Below the pieces are notes generated by a model. It worked only from the letters and a program-made list of their open reading frames with translations, did no database searches and was not told the DNA's origin. A stretch of 51,286 nucleotides of DNA from an uncultured Prevotella sp. (lineage in GTDB: Bacteria; Bacteroidota; Bacteroidia; Bacteroidales; Bacteroidaceae), in the NCBI GenBank assembly GCA_905234815.1, contig CAJOIX010000005.1, positions 5,620 through 56,905 of the forward strand, written 5' to 3'. Numbering within the stretch: the stretch's first letter is position 1; each line of letters starts with the position of its first letter. Of this stretch, positions 25,881-33,887 are shown piece after piece. The position numbers were made by a program, and so were the translations under genes.

Positions 25881-26681
25881 ATGCACTGCAAAAAACTTTC
25901 TCTTGCCCTTCTGTTCTCTGTTGTATGCCTTTTTGGTCATGCCCAGGCGGAAGCCCCATCGGTTGATACGCTCTGGATTTCCAATGGTAGCCGACAGATT
26001 TATGGTGAATTGTTTACTCCTGCCGGAGCAGTCAAAGGCGTGGCAATCGTTGCCCACGGGTTCAACGGAACCCACGAGTTCAGCCGCAACTACTTCGATG
26101 TGGTAGGGAAAAAGGGATACCAGTGCTATGCCTTCGACTTCCCCTGCGGCTCAGTGAATAGCCTGTCCGACAACAACACACTCAATATGTCTATTCTTGA
26201 CGAGAAGAGTGATCTGAAAGCCATTGTCAATTATTTTCTTGGCAAGGGGCATAAAAACATAGTGCTGATAGGCGAGAGCCAGGGAGGCTTCGTTTCTGCT
26301 CTGACGGCCGAGCAGATGTCCGACAAGATTAGCCAGTTGGTGCTCGTGTTCCCAGCTCTTTGTATTCCTCGCGACTGGCGCAAGCACTATCCCTCGCTGA
26401 GCGATATACCCGAGGAAACTGACCTCTGGGGCGTGATGTTAGGCCGCCGGTTCTTTGAAGAGATTCACTCGCTGGAGACGTTCGACATCATCGGCCACTA
26501 CGCAGGGCCGGTTCTCATTGTGCAGGGCGATAAAGATCCGATTGTATCGTTGGGCGATTCGCAGCAGGCCGTAAAACTGTATCCCGATGCGCGAATGCAT
26601 ATTATCAAGGGCGCCGGCCACGGTTTTAAACCGCACGAGTTTCAAGAAGAAGCCGCGCAGCTGCTCGAATTTTTGAAATAG
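25881..26681 (+). CDS. Secreted alpha/beta hydrolase (serine aminopeptidase-like)
   Basis: Protein of 266 aa with an N-terminal signal peptide (LSLALLFSVVCLFGHAQA). Alpha/beta hydrolase fold: oxyanion-loop motif AIVAHGFNG near 55-63, nucleophile Ser133 in GESQGG, an acidic residue in VQGDKDPIVS near 212-217 and the catalytic His in GAGHGF near 243. It resembles the Hydrolase_4 (S33-type) group; the substrate could be an ester, lysophospholipid or peptide and cannot be decided. It starts 16 bp after the dipeptidase stop codon and is probably co-transcribed, which would put it in the periplasm beside a cell-wall dipeptidase. Confidence 0.85.
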   Translation: MHCKKLSLALLFSVVCLFGHAQAEAPSVDTLWISNGSRQIYGELFTPAGAVKGVAIVAHGFNGTHEFSRNYFDVVGKKGYQCYAFDFPCGSVNSLSDNNTLNMSILDEKSDLKAIVNYFLGKGHKNIVLIGESQGGFVSALTAEQMSDKISQLVLVFPALCIPRDWRKHYPSLSDIPEETDLWGVMLGRRFFEEIHSLETFDIIGHYAGPVLIVQGDKDPIVSLGDSQQAVKLYPDARMHIIKGAGHGFKPHEFQEEAAQLLEFLK

Positions 26682-26747
26682 AATCCCGAATAAATTCTTT
26701 GGCGGGTCGTGCGGCTTGCGCCGATGCCGTCAGTCCTGTCTCGGCCC

Positions 26748-27359
26748 TTATTTCTTTATTCGTTTGTAGATGAGAAATCCTGCGGCAGCGATGAGCACCA
26801 GTGCGATGATTCCGTATTTCAGATATTCGCCGTATTGCTCAATGGTTGCCTCGAGGTGCGATTCTGGAACAATAGAGTAGAGATACCAGCCGAGCGCGGC
26901 CAATATGCAGTTCCATATTCCAGCACCGATGGTGGTGTAGAGCAGGAAGCGTCCAAAGTGCATCCGAGCCAGTCCTGCGGGAATGGAAATCAAGTGGCGG
27001 ATGCCGATAATGAGTCTTCCTGAGATGGTGGCCACTGCTCCATGGTCATTGAAATATGCCTCGCTCTTCTTCAGTTTCTCTTCATTGAGCAGGCAGAGGC
27101 GTCCCCATCGGCTGGCTGCGAAACGATAAATCACGGGGCGACCGAGGTATTTGCCAGCCAGATAGTTGATGGTGGCACCGCAGTCGGCTCCCGCTGTGGC
27201 AGCGAGAATAACAAGCCAGACATTGAGGTTGCCCCCCGCGGCATGATAGGCCGCAGGGGATACCACGAGCTCCGATGGCACGGGGAGCACTGTGCTCTCC
27301 ATGAGCATGAGCACGAATATGGTGAAATAGTTAAGATTGCTGAGCAGTGAACTAATCAT
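26748..27359 (-). CDS. DedA-family membrane protein
   Basis: Protein of 203 aa with about five hydrophobic segments. DedA/VTT-domain signatures: FVLMLMESTVLPVPSELV near the N-terminus (acidic residue in the first re-entrant segment), LAATAGADCGATINYLAGKYLG, and GRLIIGIRHLISIPAG near 112-127. DedA proteins are implicated in membrane-lipid flipping, including undecaprenyl phosphate recycling, and in membrane potential. It is the last gene of the minus-strand run, 5 bp after glnS. No clear terminator is seen between it and the convergent hydrolase gene. Confidence 0.92.
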   Translation of the reverse strand: MISSLLSNLNYFTIFVLMLMESTVLPVPSELVVSPAAYHAAGGNLNVWLVILAATAGADCGATINYLAGKYLGRPVIYRFAASRWGRLCLLNEEKLKKSEAYFNDHGAVATISGRLIIGIRHLISIPAGLARMHFGRFLLYTTIGAGIWNCILAALGWYLYSIVPESHLEATIEQYGEYLKYGIIALVLIAAAGFLIYKRIKK

Positions 27360-27364
27360 GTGTG

Positions 27365-29080
27365 TTATGCATTGTGTTTGGCCCAGGTATCTTTCAGTCC
27401 AACAGTCTTGTTGAAAACGAGGTGATTGGGTGTGGATGTGATATCAGCCATAAAGTAGCCAATGCGCTGGAACTGCAGATACTGTCCGGGTTGCATCTTC
27501 GCAGCGTAGTCTTCCACATAGCATTTTTCAATTACTTTCAGCGATTCGGGGTTGAGCAGCTCGCGGAAGTCGCGTTCGTCAGCCGAGGGATTCTCTACGT
27601 TGAAGAGTCGGTCGTAGATACGCACTTCGGCTTCTTGGCAGTGGTCGGCCGATACCCAGTGGAGCGTACCTTTTACTTTGCGGTTGGCTCCTTCCATTCC
27701 GCTCTTCGATGTGGGGTCGTATTCGGCCTGAATCTCTGTGATATTGCCTTCGGCATCCTTGGTGCAGCCAGTGCAGCGAATGATGTAGGCATTCTTCAGG
27801 CGTACCTCTTTGTCGATGGAGAGGCGGAAGAATTTCTTCGGAGCATCTTCCATGAAGTCGTCGCGTTCAATCCAAAGGTTGCGGGAGAAGGTGATGGTAT
27901 GTGTGCCATCGGCCTCGTTCTCGGGATTGTTCACTGCAATCATTTCTTCCTGCTGGCCTTCGGGATAGTTCGTGATGACGAGTTTCACGGGATTGAGCAC
28001 TGCCGAAACGCGCAGGGCTTTCTTGTTGAGGTCTTCGCGTACGGCTGCTTCGAGCAGTGCCATGTCGTTCAGTGCGTCGAACTTGGTGTAGCCGATAGAG
28101 TCGATAAACTTTCTGATGCTTTCGGGGGAGTATCCGCGGCGGCGCATACCGCTGACGGTTGGCATACGGGGATCGTCCCATCCGTTGACGAATCCTTCCT
28201 CGACGAGTGCCAGCAGTTTACGCTTCGACATCATGGTGTAGGTGAGGTTCAGGCGGTTGAATTCTATCTGTCGGGGACGGAAGTCGTTGATGTTGTCTGT
28301 TTCGCCGCGCATTTCCTTGAGGAGGTCAATGAATTTGTCGTAGAGCGGGCGGTGAGGAACAAACTCGAGTGTGCAGATAGAGTGGGTCACACCTTCGAAG
28401 AAGTCGCTCTGTCCGTGGGCAAAGTCATACATGGGGTAGGCGTGCCACTTTGTTCCGGTGCGGTGGTGAGGGATGTGGATGATGCGATAGATGATTGGAT
28501 CGCGGAAGTGCATATTGGGATTAGCCATGTCAAGCTTGGCGCGAAGCACCATTGAGCCTTCCACAGCCTCGGCAGTGTTCATCTTGCGGAACAGTTTCAG
28601 GTTTTCTTCCACTGGTCTGTTTCGATAGGGCGACTCCACGCCTGGTTCCGTGGGTGTGCCCTTTTGTTTTGCAATCTCTTCCGAGGTCTGCTCGTCAACA
28701 TAGGCGTAACCTTTTTCTATCATCCAGACGGCAAAGTCCCATAGCTGCTGGAAATAGTCTGAAGCATAGTACACATTGCCCCAGTGGCAGCCGAGCCACT
28801 TGATGTCGTTGAGGATATTCTGTACGTATTCGTCGTTTTCCTTCGACGGGTTGGTGTCGTCGAGTCGCAGGTTGCATACACCGCCAAACTTTTCGGCCAC
28901 TCCGAAGTCCATCAGAATGGCTTTGGCGTGTCCGATATGGAGAAAGCCGTTGGGTTCTGGTGGGAAGCGGGTTTGTATTTTTCCTCCGTTTTTACCGGCG
29001 GCCAAGTCCTCGGCCACGAGTTGTTCTACAAAGCTCAGGCTTTTCTTCTGTTCGCCTGTGGGATTTTCGTTGACAGTCAT
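27365..29080 (-). CDS. glnS: Glutaminyl-tRNA synthetase
   Basis: Protein of 571 aa, the normal length of class I GlnRS. The HIGH signature is in FPPEPNGFLHIGHAK near 41-55; the KMSKS-equivalent is MMSKRKLL near 275; anticodon-binding beta-barrel domains form the C-terminal third. It charges tRNA-Gln directly with glutamine. It is 26 bp downstream of the 2-epimerase-like gene and 5 bp upstream of dedA, inside the ffh operon. Confidence 0.96.
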   Translation of the reverse strand: MTVNENPTGEQKKSLSFVEQLVAEDLAAGKNGGKIQTRFPPEPNGFLHIGHAKAILMDFGVAEKFGGVCNLRLDDTNPSKENDEYVQNILNDIKWLGCHWGNVYYASDYFQQLWDFAVWMIEKGYAYVDEQTSEEIAKQKGTPTEPGVESPYRNRPVEENLKLFRKMNTAEAVEGSMVLRAKLDMANPNMHFRDPIIYRIIHIPHHRTGTKWHAYPMYDFAHGQSDFFEGVTHSICTLEFVPHRPLYDKFIDLLKEMRGETDNINDFRPRQIEFNRLNLTYTMMSKRKLLALVEEGFVNGWDDPRMPTVSGMRRRGYSPESIRKFIDSIGYTKFDALNDMALLEAAVREDLNKKALRVSAVLNPVKLVITNYPEGQQEEMIAVNNPENEADGTHTITFSRNLWIERDDFMEDAPKKFFRLSIDKEVRLKNAYIIRCTGCTKDAEGNITEIQAEYDPTSKSGMEGANRKVKGTLHWVSADHCQEAEVRIYDRLFNVENPSADERDFRELLNPESLKVIEKCYVEDYAAKMQPGQYLQFQRIGYFMADITSTPNHLVFNKTVGLKDTWAKHNA

Positions 29081-29106
29081 CTATCTAAAATTTTATAATT
29101 TATGTT

Positions 29107-30192
29107 TTATCGATGCAATAGTGTATAGACTATTCTTTCTGCTGCGCGCCCGTCCCAGCGGTCGGGTAGGGTGCTGCGTTTCCATTCTCCCCTGACCAGA
29201 TTTTCCGTTGCGGTGGAGAGCCGGTCGGGATCTTCGCCCACGAGCACGTTGGTACCTTGGCTTACGGTTTCCATGTGTTCGGTGTAGTTGTTGAGCGTGA
29301 TGCAGGGCACGCCGTTGAACGTGGCTTCTTCTGCCACGTTGCCCGAGTCGGTGATGATGCCGCAGGCGTGCTGTGTGAGATATCCGAACTCCAGATATGA
29401 GAGCGAGGGGTGGAGTATGAGGGATGAGGGTTGCAGATTGATTTCCTCGATGGTCTGGCGGGCACTGTCGCGCAGCGGTGCAACAATGGGCATTCCGTTG
29501 GCGGCGCCGATGAGGTGGTTAAGCAGCCGTTCCAGTTTTTTCTTGTTTTGCAGCAGCGCTTTTCTGTTGAGCGTCAGCACGAGGTATTGCCCGTCGGCTA
29601 TTCCTTTTTCTTCAAGCACAGCCGGTCGGACAAAGCGTTCTCGGTTGCGGCGGAGGGTATCCATCAGGATGTTGCCTACCATATATACCTTGTCGTTTTC
29701 GGCTCCTTCGCGGGTGACGATGCTGTTGCTGCCGAGTCCGGCGGTGAAGAGCAGGTCGGAAAGTCCGTCAATGACCAGCCGGTTGATTTCTTTCGGCATG
29801 GAGATGTCGAACGAGCGGGTTCCGGCCACGAGGTGAGCCAGGAATAAGCCTTGCTTCTTTGCCACGATGGCGGCGGCCATGGTCGAGGCCAAGTCGTCAA
29901 CTACAATCACCACATCGGTTGGATGGTTTTTGAGGTATTGCTCAAAGGCTTGCATCACTTGTCCGGTGAGTTCATTGAGGTTTTCGCACGATGCGCCGAG
30001 ATATACTGTCGGGCGCTGCAACTGCAGGTCGTCGAAGAGCGATGGCTCGAGTGTCGGATCATCCTCACGGCCTGTATAGACCAGAGTGTAGTCTAAATCC
30101 CGCACTTGTGGCTGCTGTTTTTCTATGGCCCAGACAATGGGGGCAATCTTTATGAAGTTTGGCCGTGCACCGGCCACGATACAGATGTTCAT
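29107..30192 (-). CDS. UDP-GlcNAc 2-epimerase homologue, catalytic residues degenerate
   Basis: Protein of 361 aa with the two-Rossmann (GT-B) fold of non-hydrolysing UDP-GlcNAc 2-epimerase (WecB). The UDP-side residues persist: GARPNFIKIAP (Arg10, Lys15) and TDSGNVAEEATFNGVP. Of the four catalytic positions known for E. coli WecB (Asp95, Glu117, Glu131, His213), only the Asp is kept (Asp100): HVEAG has become HLVAG (Val122), PEE has become PKE (Lys134) and the HRxEN motif has become LNRKAL (Asn209). A normal epimerase reaction is therefore doubtful. It lies 7 bp after folD in the ffh operon. A tract near 255 (QPSSLILHPSLSY) looks derived from a simple repeat. Confidence 0.8.
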   Translation of the reverse strand: MNICIVAGARPNFIKIAPIVWAIEKQQPQVRDLDYTLVYTGREDDPTLEPSLFDDLQLQRPTVYLGASCENLNELTGQVMQAFEQYLKNHPTDVVIVVDDLASTMAAAIVAKKQGLFLAHLVAGTRSFDISMPKEINRLVIDGLSDLLFTAGLGSNSIVTREGAENDKVYMVGNILMDTLRRNRERFVRPAVLEEKGIADGQYLVLTLNRKALLQNKKKLERLLNHLIGAANGMPIVAPLRDSARQTIEEINLQPSSLILHPSLSYLEFGYLTQHACGIITDSGNVAEEATFNGVPCITLNNYTEHMETVSQGTNVLVGEDPDRLSTATENLVRGEWKRSTLPDRWDGRAAERIVYTLLHR

Positions 30193-30199
30193 GTTTGTT

Positions 30200-31093
30200 T
30201 TAGGATTGGGGTGTGTGCTGTGGGTTGTGAGCGTTATAGGCCTTGAGGGTGTTTTGCATGAGCGAGCAGACGGTCATGGGCCCAACTCCTCCCGGCACGG
30301 GTGTGATATAGGAGCATTTCGGTGCTACGTGTTCGTAATCGACATCGCCCATGAGCCGGTAGCCTTTCTTGTGTGTGGGGTCGGCTACGCGGGTGATGCC
30401 AACATCGAGCACGACGGCACCGGGCTTGACCATGTCGGCTGTGATGAACCCTGGCTGTCCGATGGCTGTGATGATGATGTCGGCTTGGCGTAGTTCTTCG
30501 GCCACGTTTTTCGTTTGGCTGTGGCAAACGGTCACGGTGGCATTGCCGTACTGTGGCAGCATCATGAGCTGTGCCACGGGTTTGCCCACAATGTTTGAGC
30601 GGCCCATCACCACGCATTTCTTTCCTGCGGTTGCTATGTTGTAGTGTTGCAGCAGTGTGAGTATGCCGAGCGGCGTGGCGGGAATCATGGCGGGCAGCCC
30701 GATGAGCATTCGGCCCACATTCACGGGGTGGAAGCCGTCAACGTCCTTTCGCCAGTCGATGGCGTTGATCACTGCGCCCTCGTCTATATGGCTGGGCAGA
30801 GGCAGCTGCACAATGATGCCGTCCACCTTCTCGTTGCTGTTCAGTTGCTCGATGGTGTGCAGCAGTTGCTCCTGCGTGATGCTGGCTTCCAAGGGCATGT
30901 GCAGCGAGGTGAAGCCGCACTCCTGGCAGGCTTGTATTTTGTTTTTCACGTAGGTTTCCGACGCGGGGTCGTGGCCTACGATGATGGCTGCCAGACAGGG
31001 TGGGCGCTGTCCGTTTGCGGTCAGCGTTTTTACTTGTTCGGCTATTTGTTGCTTGACAAGTGCTGCGGTTTCTTTGCCGTTGATGATTGTCAT
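30200..31093 (-). CDS. folD: Bifunctional methylene-THF dehydrogenase/cyclohydrolase
   Basis: Protein of 297 aa from ATG 31093 (MTIINGKETAALVKQQIAEQ). A longer frame reaches 31195, but the added residues are Pro/Arg-rich and unlike the family. Signatures: VGHDPASETYVKNK near 38-51 with the catalytic Lys, PLPSHIDEGAVINAIDWRKDVDGFHP near 100-125 (landmark residues Lys and Asp), and the NADP site GRSNIVGKPVAQLM. It interconverts 5,10-methylene-, methenyl- and 10-formyl-tetrahydrofolate in the cytoplasm. It sits between ffh (58 bp) and the epimerase-like gene (7 bp). Confidence 0.96.
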   Translation of the reverse strand: MTIINGKETAALVKQQIAEQVKTLTANGQRPPCLAAIIVGHDPASETYVKNKIQACQECGFTSLHMPLEASITQEQLLHTIEQLNSNEKVDGIIVQLPLPSHIDEGAVINAIDWRKDVDGFHPVNVGRMLIGLPAMIPATPLGILTLLQHYNIATAGKKCVVMGRSNIVGKPVAQLMMLPQYGNATVTVCHSQTKNVAEELRQADIIITAIGQPGFITADMVKPGAVVLDVGITRVADPTHKKGYRLMGDVDYEHVAPKCSYITPVPGGVGPMTVCSLMQNTLKAYNAHNPQHTPQS

Positions 31094-31151
31094 GTGGGCG
31101 TGTGGTGGGAGTTTTGTGCTGATGTGTGTAGTCCGGATGTGCGGTCGGGGC

Positions 31152-32477
31152 TTATCTGCGGCGCATGAGGTTGGCCATTTGGCCCATGCCGCCACCGGTC
31201 ATCATCTTCATCATCTTGCGCATCTGGTCGAACTGCTTGATGAGTCGGTTCACATCTTCTATTTTTGTGCCGGAGCCGCGTGCAATGCGCTGTTTGCGGC
31301 TTTGGTTCAGAATTTCGGGATTGTGGCGCTCCTTGGGTGTCATGGAGCGGATAATGGCTTCAATGCCTTTGAAGGCATCGTTGTCTATATCTACGTCTTT
31401 CAGGGCTTTGCCTACGCCTGGAATCATGGAGGCGAGATCTTTGATGTTGCCCATTTTCTTGATTTGCTGTATCTGGCCGAGGAAGTCTTCGAAGTCGAAT
31501 TTGTTTTTTCTGATTTTCTTTTCGAGTCGGCGTGCTTCTTCTTCGTCGAACTGCTCCTGTGCGCGCTCTACGAGCGAAACGATGTCGCCCATGCCGAGTA
31601 TGCGGTCGGCCATTCGGTCGGGGTGGAACACGTCGAGGGCTTCCATTTTTTCGCCTGTGCCGACAAACTTGATGGGCTTATTCACTACGGTGCGTATCGA
31701 GAGGGCTGCACCGCCGCGGGTATCGCCGTCGAGCTTGGTGAGCACCACGCCGTCGAAGTCCAACCGGTCGTTGAACTCTTTGGCCGTGTTCACGGCGTCC
31801 TGACCCGTCATGGAGTCAACCACGAAGAGGGTCTCGTCGGGCTGGAGGAAGTTTTTCAGCGCAGTGATTTCCTGCATCATCTGCTCGTCTATTGCCAGTC
31901 GGCCGGCGGTATCGACAATGACTACGTCGCGACCCGTCTGCTTGGCTTGGGCCAGTGCGTGCTGCGCAATCTCAATCACGTTTTTGTTCTCGGGCTCGGC
32001 ATATACGGGCACGCCCACTTGCTCGCCTACCACTTTCAGCTGGTCGATGGCGGCCGGGCGATAGACATCGCAGGCCACGAGCAGCGGCTTCTTGTGCTGT
32101 TTGTTTTGCAGCAGGTTGGCCAGTTTGCCCGAGAAGGTGGTCTTACCTGAACCTTGCAGACCAGACATGAGGATGATGGCAGGCTTGCCTTCCAGTTTCA
32201 GTTCAGAGGCTGTGCCGCCCATGAGGGCTGCCAGCTCGTCGTGAACGAGTTTCACCATCAGCTGGCCGGGCTTCACGGCCGTGAGCACGTTCATGCCCAA
32301 AGCCTTCTCCTTGACGCTATCGGTGAAGGTCTTCGCCACTTTATAGTTTACGTCGGCATCCAGCAGGGCGCGGCGCACATCTTTCAGTGTCTCAGCTACG
32401 TTAATCTCGGTGATTTTGCCTTCACCGCGTAGTATCTTAAAACTTCGTTCTAATCGTTCGCTTAGATTTTCAAACAC
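31152..32477 (-). CDS. ffh: Signal recognition particle protein Ffh
   Basis: Protein of 441 aa. N domain helices (MFENLSERLERSFKILRG), G domain with GLQGSGKTTFSGKLA near 106-120, DTAGRL near 187 and TKLDGD near 245, then a Met-rich M domain (MTPKERHNPEILNQSRKQRIARGSG, with MRKMMKMMTGGGMGQM at the end) that binds signal sequences and SRP RNA. It pairs with the small SRP RNA at the right edge of the window. It is first in the ffh-folD-wecB-like-glnS-dedA run. Palindrome array 4 lies about 180 bp upstream. Confidence 0.97.
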   Translation of the reverse strand: MFENLSERLERSFKILRGEGKITEINVAETLKDVRRALLDADVNYKVAKTFTDSVKEKALGMNVLTAVKPGQLMVKLVHDELAALMGGTASELKLEGKPAIILMSGLQGSGKTTFSGKLANLLQNKQHKKPLLVACDVYRPAAIDQLKVVGEQVGVPVYAEPENKNVIEIAQHALAQAKQTGRDVVIVDTAGRLAIDEQMMQEITALKNFLQPDETLFVVDSMTGQDAVNTAKEFNDRLDFDGVVLTKLDGDTRGGAALSIRTVVNKPIKFVGTGEKMEALDVFHPDRMADRILGMGDIVSLVERAQEQFDEEEARRLEKKIRKNKFDFEDFLGQIQQIKKMGNIKDLASMIPGVGKALKDVDIDNDAFKGIEAIIRSMTPKERHNPEILNQSRKQRIARGSGTKIEDVNRLIKQFDQMRKMMKMMTGGGMGQMANLMRRR

Positions 32478-32660
32478 GATCTTATTGTTTTTAGAATGTT
32501 ATTTTTGGGGGGAGTTCAGAAGTTCAGGAGTTGCACGTTCCGTCCCCTTTTTTTATCATTTGTTATTTCGGCGCGAAGATACAACTTTTTTTTCAATTGC
32601 TATTGCTCTTTTCTCCTTTTTCGCAAGGGGTGAAATGATTACTCTGTTTTCTTCGTTTTC

Positions 32661-32741
32661 AAAAGCATAGCTTTCGCGTTCCAAAAGCATAGGTTTTGCG
32701 GCCTAAAAGCTATGCTTTTGGAGGCTAAAAGCATAGCTTTT
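32661..32741 (+). repeat. Palindrome array 4 (4 units, 22-bp period)
   Basis: Units start at 32661 (AAAAGCATAGCTTTC), 32683 (AAAAGCATAGGTTTT), 32705 (AAAAGCTATGCTTTT) and 32727 (AAAAGCATAGCTTTT). The first two are degenerate; the last two are perfect and mutually complementary. Left flank TTCGTTTTC, right flank GAAACGTAATTTTTAACCT, then TGATTATCAA at 32763-32772. It lies upstream of ffh, which is on the opposite strand. Confidence 0.92.
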
Positions 32742-32902
32742 GAAACGTAATTTTTAACCTACTGATTATCAATGGCTTGCAAGTAGCCTTCAAAATACCT
32801 CCCAGCCCCTTGTTCGTATTCGCTTCAAGCCGCGCTCAACTGTGAATTTTTTGTGTAAATATGGTGTTCTGAAATAGCTTTTGAAAGTGGGGGGATGGGG
32901 CC

Positions 32903-32937
32903 ATAAAAAAACCATCGGGCTGGTGAGACCGATGGCT
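32903..32937 (-). terminator. Intrinsic terminator of the LpxA-like gene
   Basis: On the minus strand, CCATCGG and CCGATGG form a 7-bp stem with a 10-nt loop and are followed by seven T residues, about 30 bp past the stop codon. Confidence 0.85.
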
Positions 32938-32965
32938 TTGTCGTATTGAAAAATGAAGTATTCTG

Positions 32966-33763
32966 TTACATTTTGCCAATGATTCCGAGTTTGGTGGTGC
33001 GCACGAAGTCCACGATGTTGCGGATTTCTTCAGAGTCGGGCACTTGCTCTTCTACTTGTCGGGCAGCATCTTCTACGGATACCATTCCGTGGAAGATGAG
33101 TCGGTAGGCATTGGCTATGTGTTTCTGGACCTTTTCGTCGATGCCGTAGGTGGTGAGCATGGTGTAGTTTGGTCCTTGGTATTCAATGGGTTTGCCTCCT
33201 ACAACGATGTATGGCGGCACATCGCGCGAGAAGGTGGTTCCGGCTTGTACCATTGCGCCTTCGCCTACGCGTGTTTTTGCGTTGGCCACGACGGACGACG
33301 AGAAGATGACACCGCGGCCTATTTCGCAGTCGCCCGCGATTTTAGTGCCATAGCCGAAGACACAGTTGTCGCTGACTTGTGTGTCGTGGCTGATGTGCGC
33401 GCCTTCCATGAGGAAGTTGCCATTGCCGATTACGGTTTTGGCCCCGCGGTGGGTGGCACGGTTGATGACTACGTTTTCGCGTATCACGTTGTTGTCGCCA
33501 ATGATGCAGTAGCTCTTCTCTCCGCAGAAGTTGAAGTCCTGCGGCAGTGCTCCGATCACGGCGCCTTGGTGTATCTTATTGCCTTTGCCGAGGCGTGTGC
33601 CGTTGAGAATACTGACGAAGGGGAAGATGACGCAATCGTCGCCTATTTCTACGTCGTCTTCTATATAGACAAAGGGGAATATCTTACAGTTTTGACCGAT
33701 TTTTGCGCCTGGCGCAATCTCAGCCTTGGGAGAAATATCGTTTGGCATCTTGTTATTGGACAA
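32966..33763 (-). CDS. LpxA-family UDP-GlcNAc O-acyltransferase
   Basis: Protein of 265 aa. Left-handed beta-helix hexapeptide repeats run from about residue 10 to 190 (ISPKAEIAPGAKIGQNCKIF, IGDNNVIRENVVIN, IGNGNFLMEGAHISHDTQV); His126 matches the catalytic histidine of LpxA. The helical C-terminus (IANAYRLIFHG to VRTTKLGIIGKM) matches the family. LpxA adds a 3-hydroxyacyl chain to UDP-GlcNAc in the first step of lipid A synthesis. It stands alone rather than with other lpx genes, so it may be a second copy or a related acyltransferase with another acceptor. Confidence 0.82.
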   Translation of the reverse strand: MSNNKMPNDISPKAEIAPGAKIGQNCKIFPFVYIEDDVEIGDDCVIFPFVSILNGTRLGKGNKIHQGAVIGALPQDFNFCGEKSYCIIGDNNVIRENVVINRATHRGAKTVIGNGNFLMEGAHISHDTQVSDNCVFGYGTKIAGDCEIGRGVIFSSSVVANAKTRVGEGAMVQAGTTFSRDVPPYIVVGGKPIEYQGPNYTMLTTYGIDEKVQKHIANAYRLIFHGMVSVEDAARQVEEQVPDSEEIRNIVDFVRTTKLGIIGKM

Positions 33764-33785
33764 TTTGAGCGTTTACTTTTTTAGG

Positions 33786-33850
33786 AGTTCAGGAGTTGCA
33801 GGAGTTCACAGTTCAGAGTTCACAATTCATAGTTCAGGAGTTCAGACAAT
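33786..33850. repeat. Degenerate AGTTCAGGAGTT repeats
   Basis: A run of imperfect copies of AGTTCA / GGAGTT lies between the efflux operon and the LpxA-like gene. The 15-mer AGTTCAGGAGTTGCA at 33786-33800 recurs exactly at 32521-32535, upstream of ffh. It is probably a simple-sequence tract; no function is assigned. Confidence 0.6.
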
Positions 33851-33887
33851 ACTGTTTTTATCTGCTGCTACTGTTTTTATTTGCTGC
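33850..33887 (-). repeat. 19-bp tandem duplication at the oprM-like stop codon
   Basis: TACTGTTTTTATCTGCTGC (33850-33868) and TACTGTTTTTATTTGCTGC (33869-33887) are adjacent copies differing at one base. The second copy contains the stop codon. It is probably a slipped-strand duplication without effect on the protein. Confidence 0.7.

Larger units (their letters stand above)
32478..32965. other. Region upstream of ffh, downstream of the LpxA-like gene
   Basis: This 488-bp gap holds AGTTCAGGAGTTGCA (32521-32535, repeated upstream of the LpxA-like gene at 33786-33800), a possible minus-strand -7 box TATCTTCG (32574-32581, one mismatch), palindrome array 4 (32661-32741) with its AT-rich right flank, and the LpxA-like gene terminator (32903-32937). 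No coding frame is supported. Confidence 0.6.
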
